DNA from: Sphingopyxis panaciterrae
GTDB lineage: Bacteria > Pseudomonadota > Alphaproteobacteria > Sphingomonadales > Sphingomonadaceae
DNA: 64,000 nucleotides
Direction: 5' to 3'
NCBI RefSeq assembly: GCF_011762125.1
Contig: NZ_JAASQN010000007.1
Span: 1-64,000 of the forward strand
Position numbers and translations under genes: made by a program. Below, piece by piece: positions 39,820-47,223 of the stretch (position 1 is the first letter of the stretch; each line of letters begins with the position of its first letter). The notes beneath the pieces are model-generated. The model saw only the letters and a program-made list of their open reading frames with translations, was not told the DNA's origin and did no database searches.

Positions 39820-40859
39820 GCTTCCCGACCTCGCCCGGCGCGATGACGCCGGCGTGGCTGGCGGAAAAACTGGGGCAGGAAGCGGGCGCACTACATGGTT
39901 TTACCGCGACGCCCGTCGGGACCGGCCAGATGTGCGACAGCTTCCGCCTAACCCTCGACTGGGCGGACGGCATCGATGCGCCCGCGAGCGTCGTCGCCAA
40001 ATGCCCGAGCCATGACGCGGCGAGCCGCAATATCGCCGCGCTCACCGGCACTTATGTCAAGGAAGTGAGCTGGTACCGCGAACTGGCGGCGGGCAGCGGG
40101 GTCGCGGCGCCGCATTGTTACCACGCCGACATTGCCTCGAACGACGTCGACTTCATCCTGATCCTGTCGGACCTTGCTCCCGCGCGGCAAGGCGACCAGC
40201 TTGCCGGGCTCGACCTCGCCGGACTGCGGCCGTGTATCGACGCGGCGGCCGGGTTGCACGCGCTGCTGTGGAACGACGCGCGGCTCGAAACCCTGCCCTG
40301 GCTGTCGCGCGACAATGGAGAGCTGATCCGGAGCCTGTTCCCGCAATTCTACCTCGGCTTCCGCGAGCGTTATGCGGCGCGGTTAGCACCCGAACTGCTC
40401 GATCTCGGCGCCGCCATCGTCGACCGGCTCGACGCCTATCTGGCGCGCACCCCCGCGGCGCGGACAATCGTCCATGGCGACCTGCGCATCGACAATATCC
40501 TGTTCGCCCCCGGCGGCGCGCAATGCTGGCTCGTCGACTGGCAGACGCTCGGGCGCGGCAGCGGCGCGAGCGACCTCGCCTATCTGGTCGGCACCAGCAT
40601 CGCCGACCCCGCCGCGCGCGCGGCCGCCGACCGCCCCGCCTTCGACCATTGGATCGCGGCGCTGGACTCCAAGGGCATCGAAAGTGATGCCGAAGCGTTG
40701 TGGATCGACTATCGCATCGGGGCCTTGAGCGGTTATTTCATGGCGATCTTCGCCTCGATGAGCGTCGAGCGCACGACACGCGGCGACGAAATGTTCGCAG
40801 TCATGGCCGAACGCCCGGCGCGCCAGGCGCTGATGCTGGGAAGTCTGGAGTTGCTGTGA
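39816..40859 (+). CDS. Phosphotransferase family protein (APH/EcKinase-like)
   Basis: 347 residues. It has an aminoglycoside-phosphotransferase-like kinase fold with TIVHGDLRIDNILFAPGG (Brenner HGDxxxxN motif) and WLVDWQTLGRG (DFG-like DWQ motif). The N-lobe contains ASVVAKCPSHDA with a candidate Lys. This EcKinase-like branch often sits beside acyl-CoA dehydrogenase or steroid genes in environmental bacteria. The substrate is unknown. The start codon ATG 39816 overlaps the preceding stop. Confidence 0.85.
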   Translation: MSFPTSPGAMTPAWLAEKLGQEAGALHGFTATPVGTGQMCDSFRLTLDWADGIDAPASVVAKCPSHDAASRNIAALTGTYVKEVSWYRELAAGSGVAAPHCYHADIASNDVDFILILSDLAPARQGDQLAGLDLAGLRPCIDAAAGLHALLWNDARLETLPWLSRDNGELIRSLFPQFYLGFRERYAARLAPELLDLGAAIVDRLDAYLARTPAARTIVHGDLRIDNILFAPGGAQCWLVDWQTLGRGSGASDLAYLVGTSIADPAARAAADRPAFDHWIAALDSKGIESDAEALWIDYRIGALSGYFMAIFASMSVERTTRGDEMFAVMAERPARQALMLGSLELL

Positions 40860-41368
40860 ACGAGAAGAAGGGCCGGCTGGTCCATGTGAACGACCGGATG
40901 CAGTCGGGCTATAGCTATCGCCTGACGGCGCGCGCCGGACAGGATTTCGAACCCGATTTCACCCCGCATTTCACGCCGCAGGAGATGCTGGAAATGGGGG
41001 TTTTCGAGGGCAAATATTGCAACGACTGCACGGCCGAATTTCCAAAATCATGGTTCAAAAAGGCGAAGACCGCCGACATCGCCGACGCAGAGCTGAACTA
41101 TTTCGGGGTGAAGAGCCGGCAGCCGCTGTCGGTGTGGCGCGACAAGGGGTGGATTTACGGCCCCGATCCGCGCGGCTGGTTCCAATGGTATTGCCGCTAT
41201 TATATGGGCCGCCGCCTGCCCGACATCGATGCGATCCAGATCAAGCGCTGGCGCGGCTTCGCGCGCCATGCCGGCCAGATCCGCGCCAATTGCGACCCCG
41301 GCGACATCTTCTGCCGCCCGCGCCAGCGGCAGGCGCTGCTGCAATGGGCCTATGATCCGTTTATCTGA
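40856..41368 (+). CDS. Conserved hypothetical protein, third gene of the coupled trio
   Basis: 170 residues from GTG 40856, which overlaps the phosphotransferase stop as GTGA. It contains HFTPQEMLEMGVFEGKYCND, then many aromatic residues (GWFQWYCRYYMGRRLPD), and cysteines near CNDC and IRANCDPGDIFC. It is not assigned to a known family here. Coupling to the kinase-like gene points to a shared pathway. Confidence 0.7.
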   Translation: MNEKKGRLVHVNDRMQSGYSYRLTARAGQDFEPDFTPHFTPQEMLEMGVFEGKYCNDCTAEFPKSWFKKAKTADIADAELNYFGVKSRQPLSVWRDKGWIYGPDPRGWFQWYCRYYMGRRLPDIDAIQIKRWRGFARHAGQIRANCDPGDIFCRPRQRQALLQWAYDPFI

Positions 41369-41510
41369 CGCTCCGGTTTCCCACGGAGTGTCCGTTACCG
41401 GCCGATAGCTGCCGTTCATCTCCCCTCCCGCAAGCGGGATGGGAAATTCAACGTCCGCTCCCTGCCGCAATGCCGCCATCCGCCCGGCTTCGCAAACAAC
41501 ATGACCAAAC

Positions 41511-41542
41511 AAAAAAGGCGGCCCATCGCTGGACCGCCTTTT
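41511..41542 (-). terminator. Rho-independent terminator, probably the original rpsI terminator
   Basis: Read on the minus strand it is an AAAA run, GGCGGTCCA, loop GCGA, TGGGCCGCC and a T6 tail. One C-A mismatch interrupts the 9 bp stem. It lies 33 bp left of the left attachment copy. Without the element it would follow rpsI closely, so the insertion appears to have separated rpsI from it. Confidence 0.75.
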
Positions 41543-41574
41543 CCGTTTCTCCGTCCGTCGACGAAGGAAAGTGA

Positions 41575-41591
41575 TTAGCGCTTCGATAACT
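41575..41591. other. Left attachment repeat (att)
   Basis: Direct copy of the end of rpsI, differing at 41587 (T for G). It marks the far end of the integrated element. Confidence 0.85.
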
Positions 41592-41644
41592 TAAACTATG
41601 AGTTATCGCATTGAATTATAAAGATTAAATAAAAATAACGCAAA

Positions 41645-41664
41645 CCTGCTGCATATCTGTTGCA
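41645..41664. repeat. Left arm-type repeat of the integrative element
   Basis: CCTGCTGCATATCTGTTGCA. The same 20 bp with two changes occurs in direct orientation at 45979-45998 near the right end. Paired motifs at both ends of an integrase-carrying element are typical of arm-type integrase-binding sites. Confidence 0.65.
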
Positions 41665-41724
41665 GGCTAATTCATAGCTAAGCTATTAAAATCAATATTG
41701 AAACTTGGCAAGCATAAATACGAT

Positions 41725-41928
41725 ATGAGATTTTACGAATTTGCTGCCACCAAACCCAAGAAACCGAAGAAGCCGCTGACACCTGAGCAATCCGTTGTCG
41801 CCGCCCGCAAGCGCGATGTGGATCAGGCCAAACAGGCTTTGGACCGGACGAAGGATCAGCAGAAGCGGCGCAGGGAATTCGAGAAGGCGATCAAAGCCTC
41901 CTATATCTTCAAACTGCAAAGCCGCTGA
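41725..41928 (+). CDS. Small basic coiled-coil protein of the integrative element
   Basis: 67 residues, very basic, with KPKKPKKPLTPEQ near the start and a helical charged region DQAKQALDRTKDQQKRRREF. It is not assigned to a family. The opening MRFYEF and the overall composition resemble small phage-encoded proteins, which is a weak impression only. Possible role in DNA binding or packaging. It is the first gene inside the left end. Confidence 0.55.
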   Translation: MRFYEFAATKPKKPKKPLTPEQSVVAARKRDVDQAKQALDRTKDQQKRRREFEKAIKASYIFKLQSR

Positions 41929-41967
41929 TCGCAAACCATTCCATAAACGCCAGCCTCAAGTCATTTA

Positions 41968-42507
41968 CTATGTAGACAATTCCTGACGCCTTGGCTTGAC
42001 CTGTAACACGGCAGACATGTGCTCGAAGTCGATTGGGTCTAGGTCCGCAAAGCGCTCTAAGGCGTCCTTCGGCTTCCACTTCGATCGGCGTTGTTGGAAG
42101 AGTCTCCGCCACCGGAAGTTTGTCCGGTTGGGCATCTGTAGCGCGATAGCAGACAGGCCAAGCCCCGCGTCCCTAAGATCGTGGAGCATAGAAAGGTCAA
42201 TGCTCGGCTTTCGGCCCTTGTAGGTTCCGCTCGCCTTGGCCTTGGCGATCCCCTCGCGCTGGCGCTCCCGGCGTAGATCATTCTCGAATTCAGCCACCGC
42301 ACCCAAGATCGCGAGCGTGAGTTTGCCGGTGCTGGTCCCGGTATCAATGGATTGATGCAGACATTGGAACGCGACGCTCTTGCTGGTCAGCGTATCGAGC
42401 ATCTGGAACAGATCGGATAGCGAACGCGCGAAGCGGTCCAATCTGCTGACGACGATCGTATCGCCCTCGCGGACGAAGCCGAGCATTTCAGTCAGGCCGG
42501 AGCGATC
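41968..42507 (-). pseudogene. Serine recombinase/resolvase remnant, N-terminus missing
   Basis: About 180 codons match the interior of a Tn3-type resolvase: FVREGDTIVVSRLDRFARSL, then AILGAVAEFENDLRRERQ and a KASGTYKGRKPS linker. The N-terminal YARVST segment with the catalytic serine is absent: homology begins at about DRSGLTEM, and an in-frame stop lies at 42550-42552. The DNA-binding C-terminus is also degraded: the expected helix-turn-helix after GLSAIA is not recognisable. An ATG at 42486 opens the frame, but the product would lack the nucleophile. It is judged non-functional. Confidence 0.8.
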
Positions 42508-42556
42508 CCTGAGGGATGGAACTTTGAGTTTGGATCGAGGATGAACCGCTTAGCAG

Positions 42557-42569
42557 ACGAGTAACTCGT
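42557..42569. promoter_or_regulatory. 13-bp perfect palindrome
   Basis: ACGAGTAACTCGT. It lies just upstream of the resolvase remnant. It could be a leftover recombination site or an operator. No further evidence. Confidence 0.4.
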
Positions 42570-42680
42570 GCCGCGCGCAAATAACAGAAAACCATAACTA
42601 ATTGGACATTCTCCACGCAATTTTATCGGCCTCGTTGCCGGAGGAAAACTCCGTAATCGGTCAATCCGAGCAAACCGGTT

Positions 42681-42938
42681 TTAAATGGCTACTTCATCGG
42701 GCATGCCGCTAACGACCTCCGAAAACATCCTGACCGGATCGCCGTTCATCGCCTCCACGATCACGATGAACTCGATCACATCCACCCTGCGCTGACCGCG
42801 TTCGATGTTGCTGATGTAGCTCTGGTTTTTGCCGATCTTCTTCGCAAGATCGGCTTGATGCAGCCCTGCCGCTTCGCGCGCCTGCGTCAAACCCTTCACC
42901 AAAAGCTGGTGGGCAGCAGAGAAGGCCGATTTCGACAT
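42681..42938 (-). CDS. XRE family repressor of the integrative element
   Basis: 85 residues. Cro/C1-type helix-turn-helix: GLTQAREAAGLHQADLAKKI, then GKNQSYISNIERGQRRVDV, with QSYISNIERGQR as the recognition segment. The start at 42938 is the most likely; no strong ribosome site is present, although GGGAG abuts the ATG. It is divergent from the SHOCT/TonB_C gene with two overlapping palindromes between, so it probably represses itself and that gene. Confidence 0.82.
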   Translation of the reverse strand: MSKSAFSAAHQLLVKGLTQAREAAGLHQADLAKKIGKNQSYISNIERGQRRVDVIEFIVIVEAMNGDPVRMFSEVVSGMPDEVAI

Positions 42939-42944
42939 CTCCCG

Positions 42945-42972
42945 TTGACTACATGCAATAATTGCATATGCA
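42945..42972. promoter_or_regulatory. Divergent promoter with overlapping palindromic operators
   Basis: Two palindromes overlap: ATGCAATAATTGCAT at 42953-42967 and TGCATATGCA at 42963-42972. On the plus strand they follow a TTGACT -35-like element at 42945-42950. They lie between the divergent XRE repressor and SHOCT/TonB_C genes. They are the best operator candidates for the repressor. Confidence 0.6.
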
Positions 42973-43007
42973 TTTTTTGAATATTGAAGCGGGACGAGAG
43001 GCGATTT

Positions 43008-44177
43008 ATGCGGGAATATCAGGGGGAACGGTTGAACCAAACCGTGTCATTGCAAGGCCAGAATATAGACGATCTGGAGCGCATCACCAAGCTTTGGCAG
43101 GAGGGGGCGCTTACCGATGCCGAGTTTGCAACCCAGAAGACGCGATTGCTCGGTTCGACGCAACAGTCGGTCACCGCGTCCCCCGATCCAGATTGGAATG
43201 ATGCCCAAAAACCCAAGCGCAACAGCGTGGCCGTTTATGGCGCTTGGACATTGATCGTCGCTGCGGCAGGCGGCTCTGGCATTCTGGCCTATGATTATAT
43301 CGGCAACAACACAAAGATCGTGGAGGCCATCGCAGACACTCGGCCGGAAATTGCAGCCGATAACCTGCTTGAACAGGCGCTGCGTCTGGGCGTTGCAAAG
43401 CGGGCCGACTATACAAAATTGTTGGAAAACGGTGGCCTTGATAGAGGCGAAACGTGGCATGGCCTTCAACTGACGGAGGTTCAGGTCGAATATCTTCCGT
43501 CGGGAAAGGCGAAGAGCTTCTTCGCTACCACCCCGCGTTTGACCTCAACAATCGCAGATATTCGTCGCGCTATTAACGGCGTCTGTGGTTTGAAGGATGG
43601 CGATTGGGTGAAAAGCGACATGCCGGGCTATATCTCGGCAACTGCCACCAATGCGAAGTGCGATGCGCTATACCTCCCTGCCAATGAAGAGCGATGGGCC
43701 ATCACCCTTAACCTTCCCGACACAGTAAAGAGTCCGCGGCACCCTGAGGAACAGAGTGAACCCACGTCGAACGGACGCGATACAGCCCAGACCTCCAATG
43801 GGGTCACGAACGAAAGTGAAGATGCATCGAAGGAGGCGATCCGGAATGAAGGAGCGGAAGTTGCCGATCCGAACGTCGATCTGTCCAGTCCCGCCCGTCT
43901 GATCGGCAGCCCGCAACAATGGATCACATATGACGACTATCCAGTTCGAGCGATGCGCGAACAGCGGGAAGGAACGGCCGACTTCCGCCTTGCCTTCAAC
44001 GAGCGAGGCTCTGTTGTCGCATGTGAGGTGACGTCATCCAGCGGTCATGCCGACCTTGATACGGCGACATGCTCCATAGCGCGGCGGCGCGCTCGTTTTA
44101 ATCCGGGCCAAGACCGGACCGGCAATCCGACGGGCGGCACCTACAGCAACCGCATTCGCTGGCAGATTCCGCGATAA
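43008..44177 (+). CDS. SHOCT-TM-TonB_C membrane protein, uncharacterised
   Basis: 389 residues. Residues 19-50 (NIDDLERITKLWQEGALTDA and on) resemble a SHOCT oligomerisation domain. Residues 73-96 form one transmembrane helix (VAVYGAWTLIVAAAGGSGIL). A globular region at 100-235 is not recognised. A Glu/Asn/Ser-rich linker follows to about 295, and residues 303-389 (EGTADFRLAFNERGSVVACE, ARRRARFNPGQD) resemble the C-terminal periplasmic domain of TonB-like energy transducers. The N-terminus is presumably cytoplasmic. ATG 43008 follows GAGAGG. The combination on a small integrative element is unusual. Likely co-transcribed with 44214-44537. Function unknown. Confidence 0.8.
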   Translation: MREYQGERLNQTVSLQGQNIDDLERITKLWQEGALTDAEFATQKTRLLGSTQQSVTASPDPDWNDAQKPKRNSVAVYGAWTLIVAAAGGSGILAYDYIGNNTKIVEAIADTRPEIAADNLLEQALRLGVAKRADYTKLLENGGLDRGETWHGLQLTEVQVEYLPSGKAKSFFATTPRLTSTIADIRRAINGVCGLKDGDWVKSDMPGYISATATNAKCDALYLPANEERWAITLNLPDTVKSPRHPEEQSEPTSNGRDTAQTSNGVTNESEDASKEAIRNEGAEVADPNVDLSSPARLIGSPQQWITYDDYPVRAMREQREGTADFRLAFNERGSVVACEVTSSSGHADLDTATCSIARRRARFNPGQDRTGNPTGGTYSNRIRWQIPR

Positions 44178-44213
44178 AAATCACCTTATCCAAAATATTT
44201 GAGGGGATTGGCG

Positions 44214-44537
44214 ATGTGGTTCGCGTTGCTATTTTCAATTTTCGGACTTCGTGGTTTGGTGATCGGGGAAGGAAATCCCGTCATAGTGGGAACCTTGACG
44301 CTTTCCCTGTATCTCTATTTCCATTGGCGGCTCGATCTGCGCCGCGACGTGCGGAGGAAAATCGTCCCCGACACCCTCGCGTTGCTATACGGCTCTGGGG
44401 AATGGCCGCCGTCCTGGCAGCAGCAGCGGCACGACCTCTTGCAGCATTTCGAAGCGCTGCGATCAGCAGAGGAAAACGCGCTCAGGAAATTTTATTACAG
44501 CAAGGTGTGTAAAGAAATTTCGCTCATCTCGAAGTGA
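44214..44537 (+). CDS. Small membrane protein, uncharacterised
   Basis: 107 residues. Two hydrophobic stretches (MWFALLFSIFGLRGLVIG, VGTLTLSLYLYFHW) are followed by a charged helical tail to KVCKEISLISK. ATG 44214 follows GAGGGGATTGGCG. It begins 36 bp after the SHOCT/TonB_C gene and is probably its partner. No known family. Confidence 0.65.
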   Translation: MWFALLFSIFGLRGLVIGEGNPVIVGTLTLSLYLYFHWRLDLRRDVRRKIVPDTLALLYGSGEWPPSWQQQRHDLLQHFEALRSAEENALRKFYYSKVCKEISLISK

Positions 44538-44551
44538 AGCGGTATCCTCCC

Positions 44552-44566
44552 CTCACTACTAGTGAG
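44552..44566. promoter_or_regulatory. 15-bp palindrome CTCACTACTAGTGAG
   Basis: Perfect 7 bp arms around one base, just downstream of the small membrane protein gene and within the gap before the integrase. It could be an operator or recombination site; it lacks a T tail. Confidence 0.4.
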
Positions 44567-44661
44567 AACGCGCCATCAGAGCTTCTGAGCGCGGAGCGGC
44601 GCGAAACGCCGTCCGCTACTGGGCTAGGGGATGTCGCCTTCGTCGGGCTGGAAAACGCAAT

Positions 44662-45867
44662 TCAGGTAGCATCTTTGGCAGCTTGGGCGGCAAGTACCTG
44701 CTGGACGAGCGCATCCCAATCCAGTCCCTCGCCTTGCGCTTCCCGACGCAGGAATGTCATTGCCCGCACAAGCTCGGCGGCGGAACGTCCATCCAGCTTC
44801 GTGATCGCATCGGCGCGCTATTGCGGAATGACGTGACTGTAATGCTTGCGGATTTGCTCATAGGAGGTGCCCATATTCAGGGCTAAATCCTCGTAGCTGA
44901 CACCGGCCTTCAGCCGTTCCGTCGCGTAGGTATGGCGGAAGCTGTATATCGTGCGGTTATGGCCGTCCGGCCAGACCAAATCCTCATCGGCCCCGCGCTC
45001 CGGCAGATAGTGGAATATATCGGGCTGACTTATCGCCGTGCGCGTGCCGGTCTTGGTGTCGGCGGCGACAGTTATTTCCGCCTTCCCGTCCTTCAACGGT
45101 TTCACGCCTTTCCATGTCAGCGTTTCCATCTCGCGGCGACGCAGACCCGTCAGGTAATAGCTCCAGATCAAACGGCGCAGCAAAGCGCGCTGGGTGTTGT
45201 GCAGGCGATGGCGTCCGCCATGCTGCCAACTCTCCATGTAGCTGCCTAGCTCATACCATTCATCTGAGGTGAAGCCGTATCGGCGTTGTCGATCCGGGTC
45301 GCTGTTGAGGACATGCGCCTTCATCACGCCCAACGGCCGGACGAGCTTTTCGCGTTCAGCCCAATACAGGGATTGTTTGAGCAGCCCAAATTCAATCTGC
45401 AAGGTCTTCCTCGATGGCCGCACCGCGCAATTTTTGGGGCGATCATCCCTCTCAATCCAATAGTCCCGCCGCCATTCGACATAGCCTTCCGCGACCTGCG
45501 CGGTGATCTGGTCGAGATTGCGATTGTCGATATAAGATTTGAGATAAAGGCGTCCCGTGCCTTCATGCAGACGATAGCGATCAGGCGATAGCCGCCGCTT
45601 CGCATAGGGAATCCATTTGTTGTCCCAGAAATCCGAAAACTTCAGTGCTTTCAACGGGAGGTCTTGGTCAACGCGAACGAGCAGCTTGCGATAAATCTCC
45701 TTCGCCTTGTGCTCTGCCACTGCTCGGTCGTCCGTTTCCAACGATCGCATTGCGCGCTGGCGATGGCCGAACTGGAAATTCGCATACTAGAGGCTGCTTT
45801 TCACGTCATCGCGCTGGAACACGGTGACTTTGCCGCCCTCTATCTTGAAAGCATTGATTCTCTTCAC
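44662..45867 (-). pseudogene. Tyrosine integrase interrupted by two in-frame TAG codons
   Basis: One continuous frame of 402 codons runs from GTG 45867 (or ATG 45894) to TGA 44662-44664, broken only by TAG at 45787-45789 (codon 27) and TAG at 44818-44820 (codon 350). The first lies where VTVFQRDDVKSSL is followed by YANFQFGHRQR, a place where related integrases often have Trp. The second comes directly after the catalytic KHYSHVIPQ, and RADAITKLDGRSAAELVRAM continues after it. The middle carries the phage-integrase catalytic set: TGLRRREMETL (Arg), AADTKTGTRTA (Lys), YSFRHTYATERL (Arg/His) and HYSHV (Tyr). An internal ATG at 45750 opens a 310-residue protein lacking the arm-binding region. 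TAG is a normal stop here (obgE ends in TAG). Confidence 0.88.
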
Positions 45868-45882
45868 TTTTCTCGTTCCAAA

Positions 45883-45998
45883 CCTGTTGCACATGGGGCG
45901 CGATCTGTTGCACGACCTGTTGCACGCAGGGATTGAAGTCGAGTTAAAGAATGGCAGAAAACCGCGCTTTCGAACGGCCTGCTGCAAATCTGTTGTAC
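45883..45998. repeat. Right arm-type repeats of the integrative element
   Basis: Three direct copies of (C/T)CTGTTGCAC lie at 45883-45892, 45904-45913 and 45916-45925, just upstream of or overlapping the integrase start region. A 20 bp motif at 45979-45998 nearly repeats the left-arm motif 41645-41664. Confidence 0.65.
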
Positions 45999-46002
45999 AT
46001 GA

Positions 46003-46029
46003 AAAAAGCGGGGACAAGCCCCGCTTTTT
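46003..46029. terminator. Element-borne rho-independent terminator
   Basis: A GCGGGG stem with an ACAAG loop and CCCCGC, flanked by A-rich and T-rich runs on either side, so it works in both directions. It is about 50 bp after rpsI on the minus strand and now ends the rpsI transcript in place of 41511-41542. A second weaker hairpin lies at 46041-46060 (GGGCTT/AAGCCC). Confidence 0.8.
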
Positions 46030-46074
46030 CCTTGATATAGTTGGGCTTTTTCAAGCCCAGCAGTAAGGCTCGCC

Positions 46075-46575
46075 TTAGCGCTTCGAGAACTGGAAGCTGC
46101 GGCGGGCCTTGGCCTTGCCGTATTTCTTACGCTCGACCGCGCGGCTGTCGCGGGTCAGGAAGCCGGCCGTCTTGACGACGCCGCGAAGCGTCGGTTCGAA
46201 GCGGGTCAGCGCCTGCGAAATACCGTGAAGCACGGCGCCCGCCTGGCCCGACAGACCGCCGCCCTTGACGGTTGCGATCACGTCATACTGGCCAACGCGC
46301 TCGGTCAGACCGAAGGGCTGGTTGATAACGAGGCGCAGCGTCGGACGCGCGAAATAGACTTCCTGGTCGCGGCCGTTGACGGTGATCTTCCCCGTGCCGG
46401 GCTTGACCCACACGCGGGCGACTGCGTCCTTGCGGCGGCCGGTCGCATAAGCGCGGCCCTGCTTGTCGACAATCTTCTCGCGCAGCGGCGCGCTCGAGAT
46501 CTGGGGAGCGACGGCGGCGCCTTCGACGGCGCCGGCGAGGTCCTTGAGATCGGTCATGGTCTGTTCGTCAGCCAT
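46075..46575 (-). CDS. rpsI: 30S ribosomal protein S9
   Basis: 166 residues with a 35-residue N-terminal extension ([19 protein letters not shown]) that is usual in alphaproteobacteria. The core shows [40 protein letters not shown] and the C-terminal RSFQFSKR whose basic tail contacts tRNA. Its last 17 bp act as the right attachment repeat of the inserted element; the insertion restores the reading frame exactly. It overlaps rplM by TAATG at 46575. Confidence 0.97.
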   Translation of the reverse strand: MADEQTMTDLKDLAGAVEGAAVAPQISSAPLREKIVDKQGRAYATGRRKDAVARVWVKPGTGKITVNGRDQEVYFARPTLRLVINQPFGLTERVGQYDVIATVKGGGLSGQAGAVLHGISQALTRFEPTLRGVVKTAGFLTRDSRAVERKKYGKAKARRSFQFSKR

Positions 46576-47054
46576 TATGCACCCACCTTGTTCTTGCGGT
46601 TCATCGACGCGACGTCGATCACTTCGGGGCTCTGCCCTTCATGCGGATGTTCGGATCCGGCGAAGACGCGCAGGTTGCGCATCTGCTGGCGGCCGAGCGG
46701 GCCGCGCGGGATCATGCGTTCGATGGCCTTTTCAAGTACGCGCTCGGGGAAACGGCCTTCCAGGATCTTCTGGGGGCTGGTTTCCTTGATGCCGCCGGCA
46801 TAACCGGTGTGCTTGTAATAGCGCTTGTCAGCCAGCTTCTTGCCGGTGAACGCCACCTTCTCGGCGTTGATGACGATGACATTGTCACCGCAATCGACGT
46901 GCGGGGTGAACGACGGCTTGTGCTTGCCGCGCAGGATATTGGCGATAATCGATGCAACGCGGCCCACAACAAGGCCCTCGGCGTCGATCAGCACCCATTT
47001 CTTTTCGACCGTGGCGGCGTTGGCCGAAGCGGTCGTCTTGGTCAGCGCCTTCAT
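46575..47054 (-). CDS. rplM: 50S ribosomal protein L13
   Basis: 159 residues. Motifs include [55 protein letters not shown] and [15 protein letters not shown]. rplM-rpsI is the universal bacterial pair; S9 starts at the L13 stop. Confidence 0.97.
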   Translation of the reverse strand: MKALTKTTASANAATVEKKWVLIDAEGLVVGRVASIIANILRGKHKPSFTPHVDCGDNVIVINAEKVAFTGKKLADKRYYKHTGYAGGIKETSPQKILEGRFPERVLEKAIERMIPRGPLGRQQMRNLRVFAGSEHPHEGQSPEVIDVASMNRKNKVGA

Positions 47055-47223
47055 GGCACGCTCCTTGACAGAGATGGACTAGGATGAGCGGCACGCGCCG
47101 CCCGAAACAAACCGCGCCGCCTGATCCCGACGGGACGCAGCGGCGCTTCGGAGCGGGCCAATGGCCGCTGGGAGCCGCAAAGTCAAGCATATCGCGGCTT
47201 TGCTGACGGGTATTATGATACCT

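Larger units (their letters stand above)
41575..46074. mobile_element. Integrative element in the 3' end of rpsI (4.5 kb)
   Basis: The element is bounded by direct repeats TTAGCGCTTCGAnAACT at 41575-41591 and 46075-46091 (16 of 17 identical). The right copy is the end of rpsI, encoding FSKR and the stop. The repeats are exactly 4500 bp apart. Inside lie a 67-residue gene, a serine recombinase remnant, an XRE repressor, a SHOCT/TonB_C protein, a small membrane protein and a tyrosine integrase with two amber codons, transcribed leftward beside the right end. GC is visibly lower than in flanking DNA. Arm-type repeats lie inside both ends. This is a compact integrative element or remnant of one. 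Confidence 0.88.

Noticed and set aside
44534..44836. A 100-codon plus-strand frame after the small membrane protein gene
   Set aside because: Its complement continues the integrase frame past the second amber codon with coherent protein, which is the better reading.
45787..46017. A separate 76-codon minus-strand gene upstream of the integrase
   Set aside because: It shares the integrase frame and ends at the first amber codon; its last part, VTVFQRDDVKSSL, is the integrase N-terminus.
41575..46074. Interpreting the element as a prophage
   Set aside because: No capsid, tail, terminase or replication genes are present in its 4.5 kb.
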